Shown: positions 1 through 7,969 of the stretch, piece after piece
How the letters are laid out: each line of letters opens with the position of its first letter
Numbering within the stretch: the stretch's first letter is position 1
From: Bacillota bacterium
GTDB lineage: Bacteria > Bacillota > Clostridia > Peptostreptococcales > Anaerovoracaceae
Length of the DNA: 19,580 bases
Direction of reading: 5' to 3'
Assembly (NCBI GenBank): GCA_905372035.1
Contig: CAJPNN010000029.1
Location: forward strand, 1-19,580
The notes under the pieces: model-generated
What the model was told of the DNA's origin: nothing
Database searches by the model: none
What the model saw: only the letters and a program-made list of their open reading frames with translations
Translations under genes and position numbers: made by a program

Positions 1-512
1 AAACAAAAAAGGCGGATGAAGATTATGCTCTTAAAGGTATGATTGCAGATGTTGAGAAATATAAGGTTTTAGCAGGAGCTATAGATGTTCACGGAAGCGG
101 TGTGGTTATAAGTGTCAGAAGAACGGATCCGAGTGAACTTTCTGCAAGTGAGACCCCTATAAACTGGGATTTGAATTTTGAAAACCAGGCGCTTTTGAAT
201 TTTGTAAACAGACTCAAGGATGCAGGTGCGGAAGCCATATCGATAAATGGCAACAGAATAATAGCAGCATCGGAGATAAGTCTTTCGGGCGAGCATATAA
301 ATATAAATTCAAGACCTACAGCTCCGCCTTATATAATAAAGGCGATAGGGAATCCTAAAACGATAGAATCCGCCGTGAGCATAAGGTTCGGAATAGTTGA
401 TGTACTGTCCGAGGCGGGATATAAGGTGAAGATCTCTAAAAAGAAAGACCTCGATATACAAAGGTACAGCGGTGTGCTTAAGTATAGATATGCAAAACCG
501 GTTTCAGAGTAG
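1..512 (+). CDS. DUF881 family protein (YlxW/YlxX-like), 5' end cut by the window
   Basis: The reading frame is open back to base 3, with Thr-Lys-Lys-Ala-Asp-Glu-Asp-Tyr-Ala-Leu-Lys-Gly before the first internal Met at 39. The true start is therefore outside the window, and codon 39 is not a start. Visible DUF881 hallmarks are a GSGVVISV strand near the beginning, the DAGAEAISINGNRI core, and the APPYIIKAIGNP segment. Family members are membrane-anchored, coiled-coil proteins of unknown function next to division genes; the anchor and coil would lie in the missing part. It is followed after 12 bases by a second DUF881 gene and then by sbp, the same order as ylxW-ylxX-sbp in Bacillus subtilis, so a role near the division site is inferred from context only. 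The assignment to the family is firm; the function is unknown. Confidence 0.85.
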   Translation, partial: TKKADEDYALKGMIADVEKYKVLAGAIDVHGSGVVISVRRTDPSELSASETPINWDLNFENQALLNFVNRLKDAGAEAISINGNRIIAASEISLSGEHININSRPTAPPYIIKAIGNPKTIESAVSIRFGIVDVLSEAGYKVKISKKKDLDIQRYSGVLKYRYAKPVSE

Positions 513-524
513 GGGGAACGGGAT

Positions 525-1247
525 ATGAAGAAATCGCTGATTTTTGTAATATGCCTATTTATAGGTATCGCAACCGTAATTTCCATGAGAAGTGTAGGAG
601 GGCGAATGCTCTATGTTTCAGCTAAATCCATAACGGATTATAAAACGGAAATAAAGGGTGAAAGTGCAGAAGTAAAAAGAATAAAACAACTGGTTAAAAA
701 GACGGAAAAAAAAATTGACGAATATAATTCCAACAAGAGTGAGATTGAGAAAAAAGCAAAGATTTTTGAGGATCTTAAAAAAGAAATAGAGCTTTATAAA
801 ATCGCTTCCGGAAAACAGAGCGTGGAAGGTCAGGGAATAATTATAACTATCGATGACGGAAGCAGGGATATAAAACAGGGAGAAGACATAAACAATGTTC
901 TTGTTCACGATGAAGACATTATGGAGCTTATAAACTCTTTGAATTGTTGTAATGCGGAAGCGATTGCCGTAAACGATGAGAGAGTTACGGACAGGAGTGC
1001 AATAACCTGCAACGGATATACGATAAGAATAAACGGACAGTTTCATGCGAGACCGTTTGTAATAAAAGCGATAGGTGATCCGATAAGATTTTCTGAAAAT
1101 TTATTGGCACCTGAGGGATACGGGACAAAACTCAAAGGATATGGAGTCAAGTTCAACCTTAAGGTTTCGGACAAACTGCGTATAGACAAATATGATGAAG
1201 AACAACAAGACGTATATTCATCGGTGATTAAGGAGGGTGTAAAATAA
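525..1247 (+). CDS. DUF881 family membrane-anchored coiled-coil protein (YlxX-like)
   Basis: A 240-residue protein starting at an ATG behind AGGGGG (511-516). Residues 4-21 are a hydrophobic N-terminal helix, probably a signal anchor that places the rest outside the membrane. Residues of about 40-90 are rich in Lys and Glu with a heptad-like pattern, predicted coiled coil. The DUF881 domain follows from about residue 98: EGQGIIITIDDG, the NAEAIAVNDERV core, and RPFVIKAIGDP. The usual AGAEAI core is replaced by CCNAEAI, a small departure from the first paralogue. The stop codon overlaps the start of sbp (TAATG), which suggests translational coupling. The partner and reaction are unknown; context suggests a division or envelope role. 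Sequence identity to the upstream copy is limited to the domain core, so this is an old duplication. Confidence 0.85.
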   Translation: MKKSLIFVICLFIGIATVISMRSVGGRMLYVSAKSITDYKTEIKGESAEVKRIKQLVKKTEKKIDEYNSNKSEIEKKAKIFEDLKKEIELYKIASGKQSVEGQGIIITIDDGSRDIKQGEDINNVLVHDEDIMELINSLNCCNAEAIAVNDERVTDRSAITCNGYTIRINGQFHARPFVIKAIGDPIRFSENLLAPEGYGTKLKGYGVKFNLKVSDKLRIDKYDEEQQDVYSSVIKEGVK

Positions 1248-1633
1248 TGAAGATGATAGTGACCATAGCAGGAGGATTGGGCATAGGCATAGGCATTGGT
1301 ATCGTCCTTGATTTTCAGTTATCATCAACTATATCTTTCTATATAACGATGGCGCTTCTTGCAGCGGCGGATTCGCTTTTCGGTGCAGGAAGATCATATC
1401 TTGAAGGAAAGTATAATTATCTTATCTTCATAACGGGATTCATAGGCAATTCAATGCTTGCAGGACTTTTAGCATATTTGGGAGATATGCTCGGGGTACC
1501 GCTTTACTATGCGGCAATTTTGGTTTTCGGAGGCAGACTGTTCGATAACATGGCAAGTATACGCAGAATCCTGGTTGAACAACATATGAAGAAAAAGCAT
1601 ATGAAAAAGATCGAAAGCAAGATAGAAAATTAA
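1247..1633 (+). CDS. sbp: Small basic protein Sbp (DUF1290), membrane protein
   Basis: A 128-residue protein. It is almost wholly hydrophobic up to about residue 105, with probable membrane segments near residues 4-22, 28-46, 56-80 and 85-100. It ends in a strongly basic tail with repeated Lys, His and Met. The GGRLFDNMASIRRILVE stretch near the end of the membrane part and the length match the DUF1290/Sbp family found just upstream of ftsA-ftsZ in Firmicutes. The ATG overlaps the preceding stop (TAATG), with AAGGAGG at 1230-1236. The biochemical role is not known; neighbouring genes suggest the division site or cell envelope. It is the last gene before a 221-base gap and ftsZ. No ftsA gene is present where Bacillus has one. 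Confidence 0.87.
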   Translation: MKMIVTIAGGLGIGIGIGIVLDFQLSSTISFYITMALLAAADSLFGAGRSYLEGKYNYLIFITGFIGNSMLAGLLAYLGDMLGVPLYYAAILVFGGRLFDNMASIRRILVEQHMKKKHMKKIESKIEN

Positions 1634-1760
1634 TTTTTTGAAAATCAATTTAAATAAATATTTTATTAAATATAATTACTTTAAAAGAGTATAATATATA
1701 TTTTATTTCTTTTACGATTCGTGATTTGAGATTTAAATTGTGAGCAATTTTGCAAAAAAA

Positions 1761-1777
1761 GTCAACGGACGGTCAAC
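1761..1777. repeat. Direct repeat GTCAAC-N5-GTCAAC upstream of ftsZ
   Basis: Two identical GTCAAC hexamers begin at 1761 and 1772, 11 bases apart, about one helical turn. They lie about 40 bases upstream of the extended -10 element of ftsZ. This is an arrangement expected for a dimeric or cooperative DNA-binding protein, but no regulator can be named. Chance is possible in so short a motif. Confidence 0.4.
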
Positions 1778-1792
1778 TAATGCAATAAAATA

Positions 1793-1821
1793 GTGCAAAA
1801 ATAAAACAAGCGTGTTATAAT
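1793..1821 (+). promoter_or_regulatory. Probable ftsZ promoter (extended -10)
   Basis: A perfect TATAAT at 1816-1821 is preceded by TG at 1813-1814, giving TGTTATAAT, an extended -10 element. The -35 position at 17-base spacing (1793-1798, GTGCAA) is poor, as is common for extended -10 promoters. Transcription would start near 1828, leaving a leader of about 27 bases before the ribosome binding site GGAGG (1840-1844). Further upstream, TATAAT at 1690-1695 and 1671-1676 lies in AT-rich DNA without a good -35 and is not called. Confidence 0.6.
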
Positions 1822-1854
1822 TGAATAAGAATAATTTATGGAGGTTGCCGATAA

Positions 1855-2964
1855 ATGCTACAATTCGAAAATGACGCTCAAAACGGGGCAAAGATTTTGG
1901 TTATCGGCGTTGGCGGCGGTGGCTGCAACGCAGTGAATAGAATGATAGATGCAGGAATGACAGGTGTTGACTTTATAGCCGTAAACACGGACCATCAGGC
2001 GCTTGACGGTTCCATGGCGGAAATGAAAGTCCAGATCGGAGAAAAGCTTACAAGAGGGCTCGGTGCCGGCGGAAATCCTCAGATAGGACAGGAAGCAGCG
2101 GAAGAGAGCCTTGACGATATAATGAAATACATACAGGGAACGGACATGGTGTTTATAACTGCCGGCATGGGCGGAGGTACGGGAACGGGAGCAGCGCCTG
2201 TAATCGCCAAAGCTTTTAAAGAAGCCGATGTTTTGACCATAGGTGTAGTGACAAGACCGTTCACGTTTGAAGGTATAAAAAGAAGCAGCCATGCGGAAAC
2301 GGGCATAGGATATCTGAAGAAATATGTAGATTCTTTGGTTGTAGTGCCCAATGACAGGCTTCTTCAGATAGCGGAAAAAAATACGAGCATGATAGAATCT
2401 TTAAATATGGCGGATGAGATACTTAAGCAGGGAGTGCAGGGTATTTCGGGACTGATAACGGAAGCGGGTCTCATAAATGTCGATTTTGCAGATGTTTCAA
2501 CTGTCATGAAAAACAGAGGAATCGCACATATGGGTGTTGGTAGAGGAAGAGGCGAGAACAGAGTTGTAGATGCAGTTAAAAATGCTGTGGCAAGTCCGCT
2601 TCTTGAAACTACGATCAACGGTGCAAAAGCTGTTTTGCTGCACGTTATGGGTGGATACGACCTGGGAATGCTTGAAGTAAATCAAGCGGCAGATGAGATT
2701 CAAAAAGCAGCCGATGAAGATGCAATAATAATATTGGGAACCGCAATAAGGGAAGATATGCAGGACGAGATTGCGATAACGGTCATAGCGACAGGTTTTG
2801 ATGAAGCCTCAAGGCCTGTGGAAGAATTTAAAAACGATGAGCAGGATCAAGATGCAGATACAGATGACCGGGAGGAAGGTTATACTTCTACTAAAGATTC
2901 TGACGGAAGAGAAACAGGTGCAATCAATATCCCTAATTTTCTGAGCAGTACCAAAAAGTTTTAG
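1855..2964 (+). CDS. ftsZ: Cell division GTPase FtsZ
   Basis: A 369-residue tubulin homologue that polymerises at mid-cell into the Z ring in the cytoplasm. The nucleotide-binding loop GVGGGGCNAVNRM is at residues 18-30, and the tubulin signature GGGTGTG at 106-112. The T7 synergy loop with Asn208 and Asp210 (NVDFADV) completes the GTPase site of the next subunit. An acidic, low-complexity linker covers about residues 320-353. The C-terminal peptide INIPNFLSS with a basic end resembles the conserved tail that binds FtsA, SepF and other partners. Start: ATG with GGAGG ten bases upstream; length is typical. Transcribed from its own promoter, and followed by a hairpin terminator. No ftsA precedes it and no sporulation sigma operon follows it, both common in related Firmicutes. 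Identification is certain. Confidence 0.98.
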   Translation: MLQFENDAQNGAKILVIGVGGGGCNAVNRMIDAGMTGVDFIAVNTDHQALDGSMAEMKVQIGEKLTRGLGAGGNPQIGQEAAEESLDDIMKYIQGTDMVFITAGMGGGTGTGAAPVIAKAFKEADVLTIGVVTRPFTFEGIKRSSHAETGIGYLKKYVDSLVVVPNDRLLQIAEKNTSMIESLNMADEILKQGVQGISGLITEAGLINVDFADVSTVMKNRGIAHMGVGRGRGENRVVDAVKNAVASPLLETTINGAKAVLLHVMGGYDLGMLEVNQAADEIQKAADEDAIIILGTAIREDMQDEIAITVIATGFDEASRPVEEFKNDEQDQDADTDDREEGYTSTKDSDGRETGAINIPNFLSSTKKF

Positions 2965-2988
2965 TTTTACACTAATAGATACGTTTAG

Positions 2989-3019
2989 CAGCCGGTGGAT
3001 ATTTGCCGGCTGTTCTTAT
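2989..3019 (+). terminator. Hairpin terminator after ftsZ
   Basis: CAGCCGG (2989-2995) pairs perfectly with CCGGCTG (3006-3012) around a 10-base loop, followed by TTCTTAT, a short interrupted T tract. It lies 24 bases past the ftsZ stop and just before the next gene's ribosome binding site, so read-through may be partial. A GTG in frame with the next gene (2995) falls inside this stem and is unlikely to be used. Confidence 0.5.
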
Positions 3020-3033
3020 ATAGAGGAAACACG

Positions 3034-3843
3034 ATGATAAAAGAGATAAGCTCAATTGACAACCCGCTTATAAAAAAAATTGTCAAGCTTGAACAAAAGA
3101 AATATCGAGATAGAGAAAATGCGTTTGTGTGCTCCGGATTCAATGTGATAAATGAAATAATAGAAAAGCATGACATAGAATGTTTGTTTGTAAGAGAAGA
3201 TTTAAAGCAACATGAAGCAGTGAGAGCTTGTGTAAAAAGGGAAGTTGATGTGGCTGCGGTTTCAGGAGATCTTTTTAAAAAAATATCTGATACCGAAACG
3301 GCACAAGGTATTATGGCGATCGTAAAGAAAACATCGATCCCGATCAAAAATATAGAGCGAAGCAGTTATGTGATAATAGAGTGTATTCAAGATCCCGGTA
3401 ATTTGGGGACCATCATAAGAAGTGCCGATGCGGCGGGAATAAGTCAAGTTGTAATTGTAAAGGGTACTGTGGATATTTACTCACCGAAGGCGGTAAGAGC
3501 GTGTGCGGGTTCACTTTTCAGGGTTTCGATAAAGTTTACGGACAATATAACGGAAGCGACTGATTACGTTAAGAAGATGGGAGCATATATTTTTGCTGCA
3601 AAACCGGACGTCGGAGAAGCGTACTATAACTGCCCTATTGCAAGGAATGTTGCGATAATAATAGGAAACGAGGGATCAGGAGTTTCGGAGAAAGCGGAGC
3701 ATGCATCCGACGGCATTATCAATATACCTATGACAGGGAATATAGAATCACTTAATGCGGGAGTTGCCGCCTCGATAATAATGTTTGAGGGAATGAGGCA
3801 GGAAGCTGCTTTCATAGAAAACCGGCAAAAAATGAATAAATAA
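3034..3843 (+). CDS. TrmH/SpoU-family RNA methyltransferase (YsgA-like)
   Basis: A 269-residue SPOUT-class enzyme, expected to transfer methyl from S-adenosylmethionine to a ribose 2'-OH in rRNA or tRNA. An N-terminal L30-like substrate-binding part (about 1-105) precedes the knotted catalytic domain. Its three motifs are visible: DPGNLGTIIR (residues 120-129), with the conserved Asn and Arg; IIGNEGSG (209-216); and IPMTGNIESLNAG (231-243). The start is placed at ATG 3034, behind AGAGGA (3022-3027); an earlier in-frame GTG at 2995 lies in the ftsZ terminator stem and lacks a ribosome binding site. The gene lies directly upstream of pheST, as ysgA does in Bacillus subtilis. The family is clear; the exact target nucleotide cannot be read from the sequence. 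Confidence 0.9.
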   Translation: MIKEISSIDNPLIKKIVKLEQKKYRDRENAFVCSGFNVINEIIEKHDIECLFVREDLKQHEAVRACVKREVDVAAVSGDLFKKISDTETAQGIMAIVKKTSIPIKNIERSSYVIIECIQDPGNLGTIIRSADAAGISQVVIVKGTVDIYSPKAVRACAGSLFRVSIKFTDNITEATDYVKKMGAYIFAAKPDVGEAYYNCPIARNVAIIIGNEGSGVSEKAEHASDGIINIPMTGNIESLNAGVAASIIMFEGMRQEAAFIENRQKMNK

Positions 3844-3860
3844 AAACGAATATGGTCTAA

Positions 3861-3866
3861 TATAAT
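3861..3866 (+). promoter_or_regulatory. Possible -10 box upstream of pheS
   Basis: A perfect TATAAT lies in the 48-base gap before pheS, but the bases 16-18 positions upstream do not resemble TTGACA and there is no TG extension. It could allow pheST to be transcribed apart from the methyltransferase gene. The gap is too short for a T-box leader. Confidence 0.25.
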
Positions 3867-3891
3867 AGAAAAACAATACGAGGAGGATATT

Positions 3892-4914
3892 ATGCAAAAT
3901 CAGTTGAAGTCTATTTTATCGGAAGCAAAGGACAGGCTTGAACAGGCGGCTTCGATGAAGGATACGGAAGAAATAAGAGTAAGCGTTCTCGGAAAGAAGG
4001 GAAAGCTTACCGAAATTTTAAGAGGTATGGGAAAACTGGCCCCTGAAGAAAGAAAAGAGATGGGAAGAATTGCAAATGAGGTCAGGGCGGAAATCGAAGG
4101 AATGCTCGACAATAAGTTTGCACAGATGAGAGATCTTCAGAAAAAGGTGAAATTTGCAGCAGAAAAAATAGATGTGACTGAGCCGGGCATAGGACCTGAG
4201 ATAGGGGCGAGACACCCCATCTCCATAACGATAGATGAAATAACAAGGATTTTCGGAAGTATGGGATTCAGCGTGTCGGAAGGACCTGAGATAGAGACGG
4301 TTTTCAACAATTTTGATGCATTAAATGCCGGTCCGAATCATCCTGCGAGAGATATGACGGATACTTTTTATATAGATCAGGAATATTTGCTGAGAACACA
4401 GACTTCTCCGGTTCAAATAAGGACGCTTAAAGAGCAGGAACCGCCTATAAAAGTAATCGCTCCGGGTAGATGTTTCAGATGTGATACACCCGATGCAACC
4501 CATTCACCGATGTTCCATCAAGTTGAGGGACTGGTTGTAGATGAGGGAATAACTATGGCGGACCTTAAGGGAACATTGGACAGCTTTGCAAAGCAGATGT
4601 TCGGAAGTAATGCAAAAACAAAATTTCGACCGCATCATTTTCCTTTTACGGAGCCGAGCGCTGAAATGGACGTGAGCTGCTTTAAATGCGAAGGTTCGGG
4701 CTGCAGAGTATGTAAGGGAAGCGGATGGATAGAAATTTTGGGATGCGGCATGGTTCATCCTAATGTTCTTAAGGTAGGCGGACTTGATACAGAGAAATAT
4801 ACGGGCTTTGCTTTCGGTATGGGTGTCGAGAGAATAGCGATGCTTAGGTATGGGGTTGATGATATAAGAATGTTTTATGAGAATGACATGCGTTTCATAA
4901 AGCAGTTTAAATAG
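3892..4914 (+). CDS. pheS: Phenylalanine-tRNA ligase alpha subunit
   Basis: A 340-residue class II aminoacyl-tRNA synthetase subunit. With PheT it forms the alpha2-beta2 enzyme that charges tRNA-Phe in the cytoplasm. The N-terminal helical coiled-coil arm (about 1-90) is basic and helical. The motif 2 region, RCFRCDTPDATHSPMFHQ, starts near residue 193, and HSPMFHQVEGL is characteristic of PheS. A cysteine cluster (Cys263, 266, 271, 274) followed by GWIEILGCGMVHP is usual in Firmicute PheS. Motif 3, GFAFGMGVERIAMLRYG, sits near 307-323 and ends in the family's DDIRMFYENDMRF tail. The ATG follows GAGGAGG (3880-3886). It is followed after 18 bases by pheT. Length and motifs are complete. Confidence 0.97.
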   Translation: MQNQLKSILSEAKDRLEQAASMKDTEEIRVSVLGKKGKLTEILRGMGKLAPEERKEMGRIANEVRAEIEGMLDNKFAQMRDLQKKVKFAAEKIDVTEPGIGPEIGARHPISITIDEITRIFGSMGFSVSEGPEIETVFNNFDALNAGPNHPARDMTDTFYIDQEYLLRTQTSPVQIRTLKEQEPPIKVIAPGRCFRCDTPDATHSPMFHQVEGLVVDEGITMADLKGTLDSFAKQMFGSNAKTKFRPHHFPFTEPSAEMDVSCFKCEGSGCRVCKGSGWIEILGCGMVHPNVLKVGGLDTEKYTGFAFGMGVERIAMLRYGVDDIRMFYENDMRFIKQFK

Positions 4915-4932
4915 AGTGGGAGGTTATACATT

Positions 4933-7326
4933 ATGTTAGTACCTGAATTATGGCTTAGCGATTATATAGACATTGATGTAAATATCGATGAGTTTTGTGA
5001 AAAAATGATTATGTCGGGTTCCAATATAGAAACTGCCGAACCTGTTGCAAAAGGTATAAGCGGTGTTGTTATAGGAAAAGTTTTGAGCATAGAAAAGCAT
5101 CCCGATGCGGACAGGCTTGTAGTAACAATGATAGATGCGGGTCAGAAAGAGCCGCTACAGATAGTTACGGGGGCGACCAACCTGTTTGCAGGTGCAGTTG
5201 TTCCTGTGGCATTACATGGTAGCAAATTGCCGGGAGGAGTTTCCATAAAGAGAGGAAAATTAAGAGGTGTAGTCTCAAACGGAATGCTTTGCTCGCCGGC
5301 GGAACTCGGCCTTGATGACAAGGTAATACCGCTCGCACAAAAAGACGGTATATGGATATTGGAAGGATCATATAAGCCGGGAGATGATGCAGTTAAGGTT
5401 TTAGGACTTGACAGATTTGTAATCGACTTTGAAATAACACCGAATCGTCCCGACTGTCTTTCTATGATAGGAATGGCGAGAGAAGCCGCTGCAACTTTTA
5501 ATAAAAATTTCAAATATCCTGAAACTGATTGCAAAAAAGTTGTACACGATAACAGTTTTGAAATCGGTATTGAAATAAAAAAGCCCGATCTTTGCAAAAG
5601 ATATACAGCGAGGATAATTAAAGATGTAGTAATCAAACAATCGCCGTATTGGATTCAGCAAAGATTGATATCAGCGGGTATGAGACCTATAAATAATATA
5701 GTGGACATCACAAATTTTGTTATGCTCGAGTACGGTCAGCCTCTGCATGCATTTGACATAAGGGAAATAAACGGAGATAGGATAATTGTAGACACTGCCG
5801 AAAAAGGTGAAAAATTTATAACGCTCGACGGCTCGGAAAGAGAGCTTTCGGGAAGTGAACTTATGATTAAAGATAAAAAAGGGAGCATTGCCGTAGCAGG
5901 AGTTATGGGAGGATTGAATTCCGAAGTAAAGGATGATACGAGAGTCGTAGTAATAGAAAGTGCAAATTTTGACAGCGACAGTGTAAGAAATACATCAAAA
6001 AAATTGAACCTCAGAACGGAAGCATCGTCGAGATTTGAAAAAGGGATAGATGCAAACCTCACTATGGATGCCTGTGACAGAGTATGTAAACTTATTGAGC
6101 TCACGGATTCAGGAGTTGTGATTGACAGAGTGTATGATGAGTATCCGAGAGTGTGTGAAGCTAAGGTTGTAAAGGTAAGAAAAGACAGAATAAACAAGGT
6201 CTTGGGAATAGATTTGTCACAAACAGATATGTGTGAAATTTTTAAACGGCTTGAGATGGAGATAGTATCCGAGGGAGACGGATACATGAATATTAAACCG
6301 CCGACAGTGAGACAAGATCTTCCGGAAGAAGTGGATTTTATAGAAGAAGTTGCAAGGATATACGGTTATGACAGGCTTCCGGTGACTTTGCCGAGGAGCA
6401 ATACCGAATTTAAAAAGACAAGAAAACAGCAGCTTAGAGATTTGACAAAGGATACACTTGTCGCAATGGGGGTTTCAGAGGTGCAGACTTATTCTTTCGT
6501 TTCACCTAAAAGCATAGAGAATGTAGGAATCCCGAAGGATAGCAACAAAGCAAACGTGATAAGGCTTATAAATCCGCTCGGGGAAGAAAACAGCGTTATG
6601 AGGACTTCACTTACACCTAATATGCTCGAAGTTTTAGGCAGAAACTATTCGAGAAACAATTTGAAGGTAAGAGCTTTTGAACTCGGAAATACATTTTTAA
6701 GCGTTAAAGGCGGGGGCTCCGATGAATCGGATTCTTTAGTTGTTTCGTGTTATGGTGAAAATGAGAGCTTTTTTACGCTTAAGGGTATAATAGAGGAGCT
6801 TTTAGGAATGCTTGGAATATATTCAGCGGAATATATTCCTGACGATAAGACCGCACTTTATCATCCGGGCAGATGTGCGATAATAATGAAGGACGGAAAA
6901 GAACTCGGCATGATCGGGGAAGTACATCCGGATGTAGCTGAAATCTACGGTCTTTCTTCGAGAGTTTACAGTTCGGAATTGAATTTTGAACTTATCGTGA
7001 AGATTGCGGATACTGAAAAAGGATACACTCCGCTACCTAAATATCCATCTACATCAAGAGACATTGCTCTCATAGTCGATGAGGATGTGACGGTAGGTGA
7101 GATTGAAAAAATAATTTTGGAAAACGGCGGAAAAATACTTGAAGACGTAAAATTATTTGATGTATATAGAGGAAAACAGGTTGATGAGGGAAAGAAGAGT
7201 GTAGCGTTTGCACTTACATACCGATCGGACGACGGAACGCTTACCGATCAGGAAGTGTCAAAAGTCCACGATTTGATTCTATCACGGCTTGAAGATAAGA
7301 TTAATGCGGTTTTGAGAAAGATGTAG
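4933..7326 (+). CDS. pheT: Phenylalanine-tRNA ligase beta subunit
   Basis: A 797-residue beta subunit of phenylalanyl-tRNA synthetase, responsible for tRNA recognition and for hydrolysis of mischarged Tyr-tRNA-Phe. The EMAP/Arc1p-type tRNA-binding domain is at about 40-150, with GKVLSIEKHPDADRL. The B3/B4 editing domain follows at about 210-385, including PINNIVDITNFVMLEYGQPLH. The B5 domain comes next at about 400-480 (PTVRQDLPEEVDFIEEVARI), then a catalytic-like core containing NPLGEENSVMRTSL. The C-terminal FDX-ACB anticodon-binding domain begins near 699 with PLPKYPSTSRDIALIV. The start ATG has GTGGGAGG just upstream. It is a full-length member with nothing missing. The stop lies 25 bases before the zapA ATG, so the block is probably one transcript. 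Confidence 0.97.
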   Translation: MLVPELWLSDYIDIDVNIDEFCEKMIMSGSNIETAEPVAKGISGVVIGKVLSIEKHPDADRLVVTMIDAGQKEPLQIVTGATNLFAGAVVPVALHGSKLPGGVSIKRGKLRGVVSNGMLCSPAELGLDDKVIPLAQKDGIWILEGSYKPGDDAVKVLGLDRFVIDFEITPNRPDCLSMIGMAREAAATFNKNFKYPETDCKKVVHDNSFEIGIEIKKPDLCKRYTARIIKDVVIKQSPYWIQQRLISAGMRPINNIVDITNFVMLEYGQPLHAFDIREINGDRIIVDTAEKGEKFITLDGSERELSGSELMIKDKKGSIAVAGVMGGLNSEVKDDTRVVVIESANFDSDSVRNTSKKLNLRTEASSRFEKGIDANLTMDACDRVCKLIELTDSGVVIDRVYDEYPRVCEAKVVKVRKDRINKVLGIDLSQTDMCEIFKRLEMEIVSEGDGYMNIKPPTVRQDLPEEVDFIEEVARIYGYDRLPVTLPRSNTEFKKTRKQQLRDLTKDTLVAMGVSEVQTYSFVSPKSIENVGIPKDSNKANVIRLINPLGEENSVMRTSLTPNMLEVLGRNYSRNNLKVRAFELGNTFLSVKGGGSDESDSLVVSCYGENESFFTLKGIIEELLGMLGIYSAEYIPDDKTALYHPGRCAIIMKDGKELGMIGEVHPDVAEIYGLSSRVYSSELNFELIVKIADTEKGYTPLPKYPSTSRDIALIVDEDVTVGEIEKIILENGGKILEDVKLFDVYRGKQVDEGKKSVAFALTYRSDDGTLTDQEVSKVHDLILSRLEDKINAVLRKM

Positions 7327-7351
7327 TAAATTGGAACAGGAGGTATTATAT

Positions 7352-7969
7352 ATGGACGGCAATAAGGTTACTGTAAAGATTTACGGACATGAATATGTTA
7401 TTTCCGGAGACTCTTCAAGAGAACAAATCATGAGAGTTGCAGATTTCGTCGACAGTAAAATGCAGGAAATGGAAAAGGCTCTCGGTGCGGGGCCTATTTC
7501 AAGAATTGCAGTTTTGAGCTGCCTGAATATAGTGGATGATCTGTTTACTGCACAAAGTACGATAGAGCGGCTTGAAGAAGAAAACAGAGACACTTTAAAA
7601 GAATGTGAGCACTACAGTCAGCTTTGGGAAGAAGCAAAAAATAATTATATACAATATAAGGAAGATGCACAGTCGAGTATAGACAAGTTCGATAAAATCC
7701 AAAAGCTGTTCAATGATAAAGTTATAGAGTTAAATCAGGCTGAGCAGAGATATGCTCAGCTGGAAGAAAAATATGACAAGCTGAATGAGGAATATGGGGT
7801 GCTGGTAGATAATCTCAAAAAACAGGAAGAAAACAAAGAAAGCACGGAGGGAACCATAAAAGAATGGGAAGAAAAGTGTAAAGATATGGAAAACAGCTTC
7901 TTTGACCTTCAGATGGAGAATATAAAGTTAAAGGGAGAAATAGACAGGTACAAGAAGATAATTGAATGA
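7352..7969 (+). CDS. zapA: ZapA-like cell division protein with a long coiled-coil extension
   Basis: A 205-residue protein. Residues 1-95 match ZapA, the FtsZ-ring cross-linking protein: KVTVKIYGHEYVISG, then an amphipathic helix and SRIAVLSCLNIVDDLF. From about residue 70 to the end it is a continuous Glu/Lys/Gln-rich coiled coil, interrupted only near 150-165. Bacillus ZapA is about 85 residues, so the extension more than doubles it. Start: ATG 7352 with AGGAGG at 7338-7343. An in-frame TTG at 7331 lies upstream of that site and is rejected. The stop overlaps the mutS2 start by four bases (ATGA). Position between pheT and mutS2 agrees with Bacillus, where zapA lies between the same genes, although rnhC, yshB and polX are missing here. 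The function of the long tail is unknown. Confidence 0.88.
   Translation: MDGNKVTVKIYGHEYVISGDSSREQIMRVADFVDSKMQEMEKALGAGPISRIAVLSCLNIVDDLFTAQSTIERLEEENRDTLKECEHYSQLWEEAKNNYIQYKEDAQSSIDKFDKIQKLFNDKVIELNQAEQRYAQLEEKYDKLNEEYGVLVDNLKKQEENKESTEGTIKEWEEKCKDMENSFFDLQMENIKLKGEIDRYKKIIE

Noticed and set aside
1671..1695. TATAAT boxes at 1671 and 1690 as extra ftsZ promoters
   Set aside because: Both lie in very AT-rich DNA without a TG extension or any -35 resemblance. The 1813-1821 element is clearly better.
2995..3033. Upstream GTG start for the TrmH-family gene
   Set aside because: It lies inside the ftsZ terminator stem with no ribosome binding site, while ATG 3034 has AGAGGA at good distance and begins at the family's usual N-terminus.
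4678..4730. Cysteine cluster in PheS as a sign of an unusual metal domain
   Set aside because: The CFxC...CxxC segment before GWIEILGCGMVHP is normal in Firmicute PheS.
5736..6287. Long minus-strand frame (183 codons) opposite pheT
   Set aside because: It is Ser/Ile/Thr-rich, typical of antisense translation of an AT-rich gene, with no ribosome binding site, and lies wholly inside pheT.
7331..7351. Upstream TTG start for zapA
   Set aside because: The codons would run through the AGGAGG site that serves ATG 7352, and the extra residues do not resemble ZapA.
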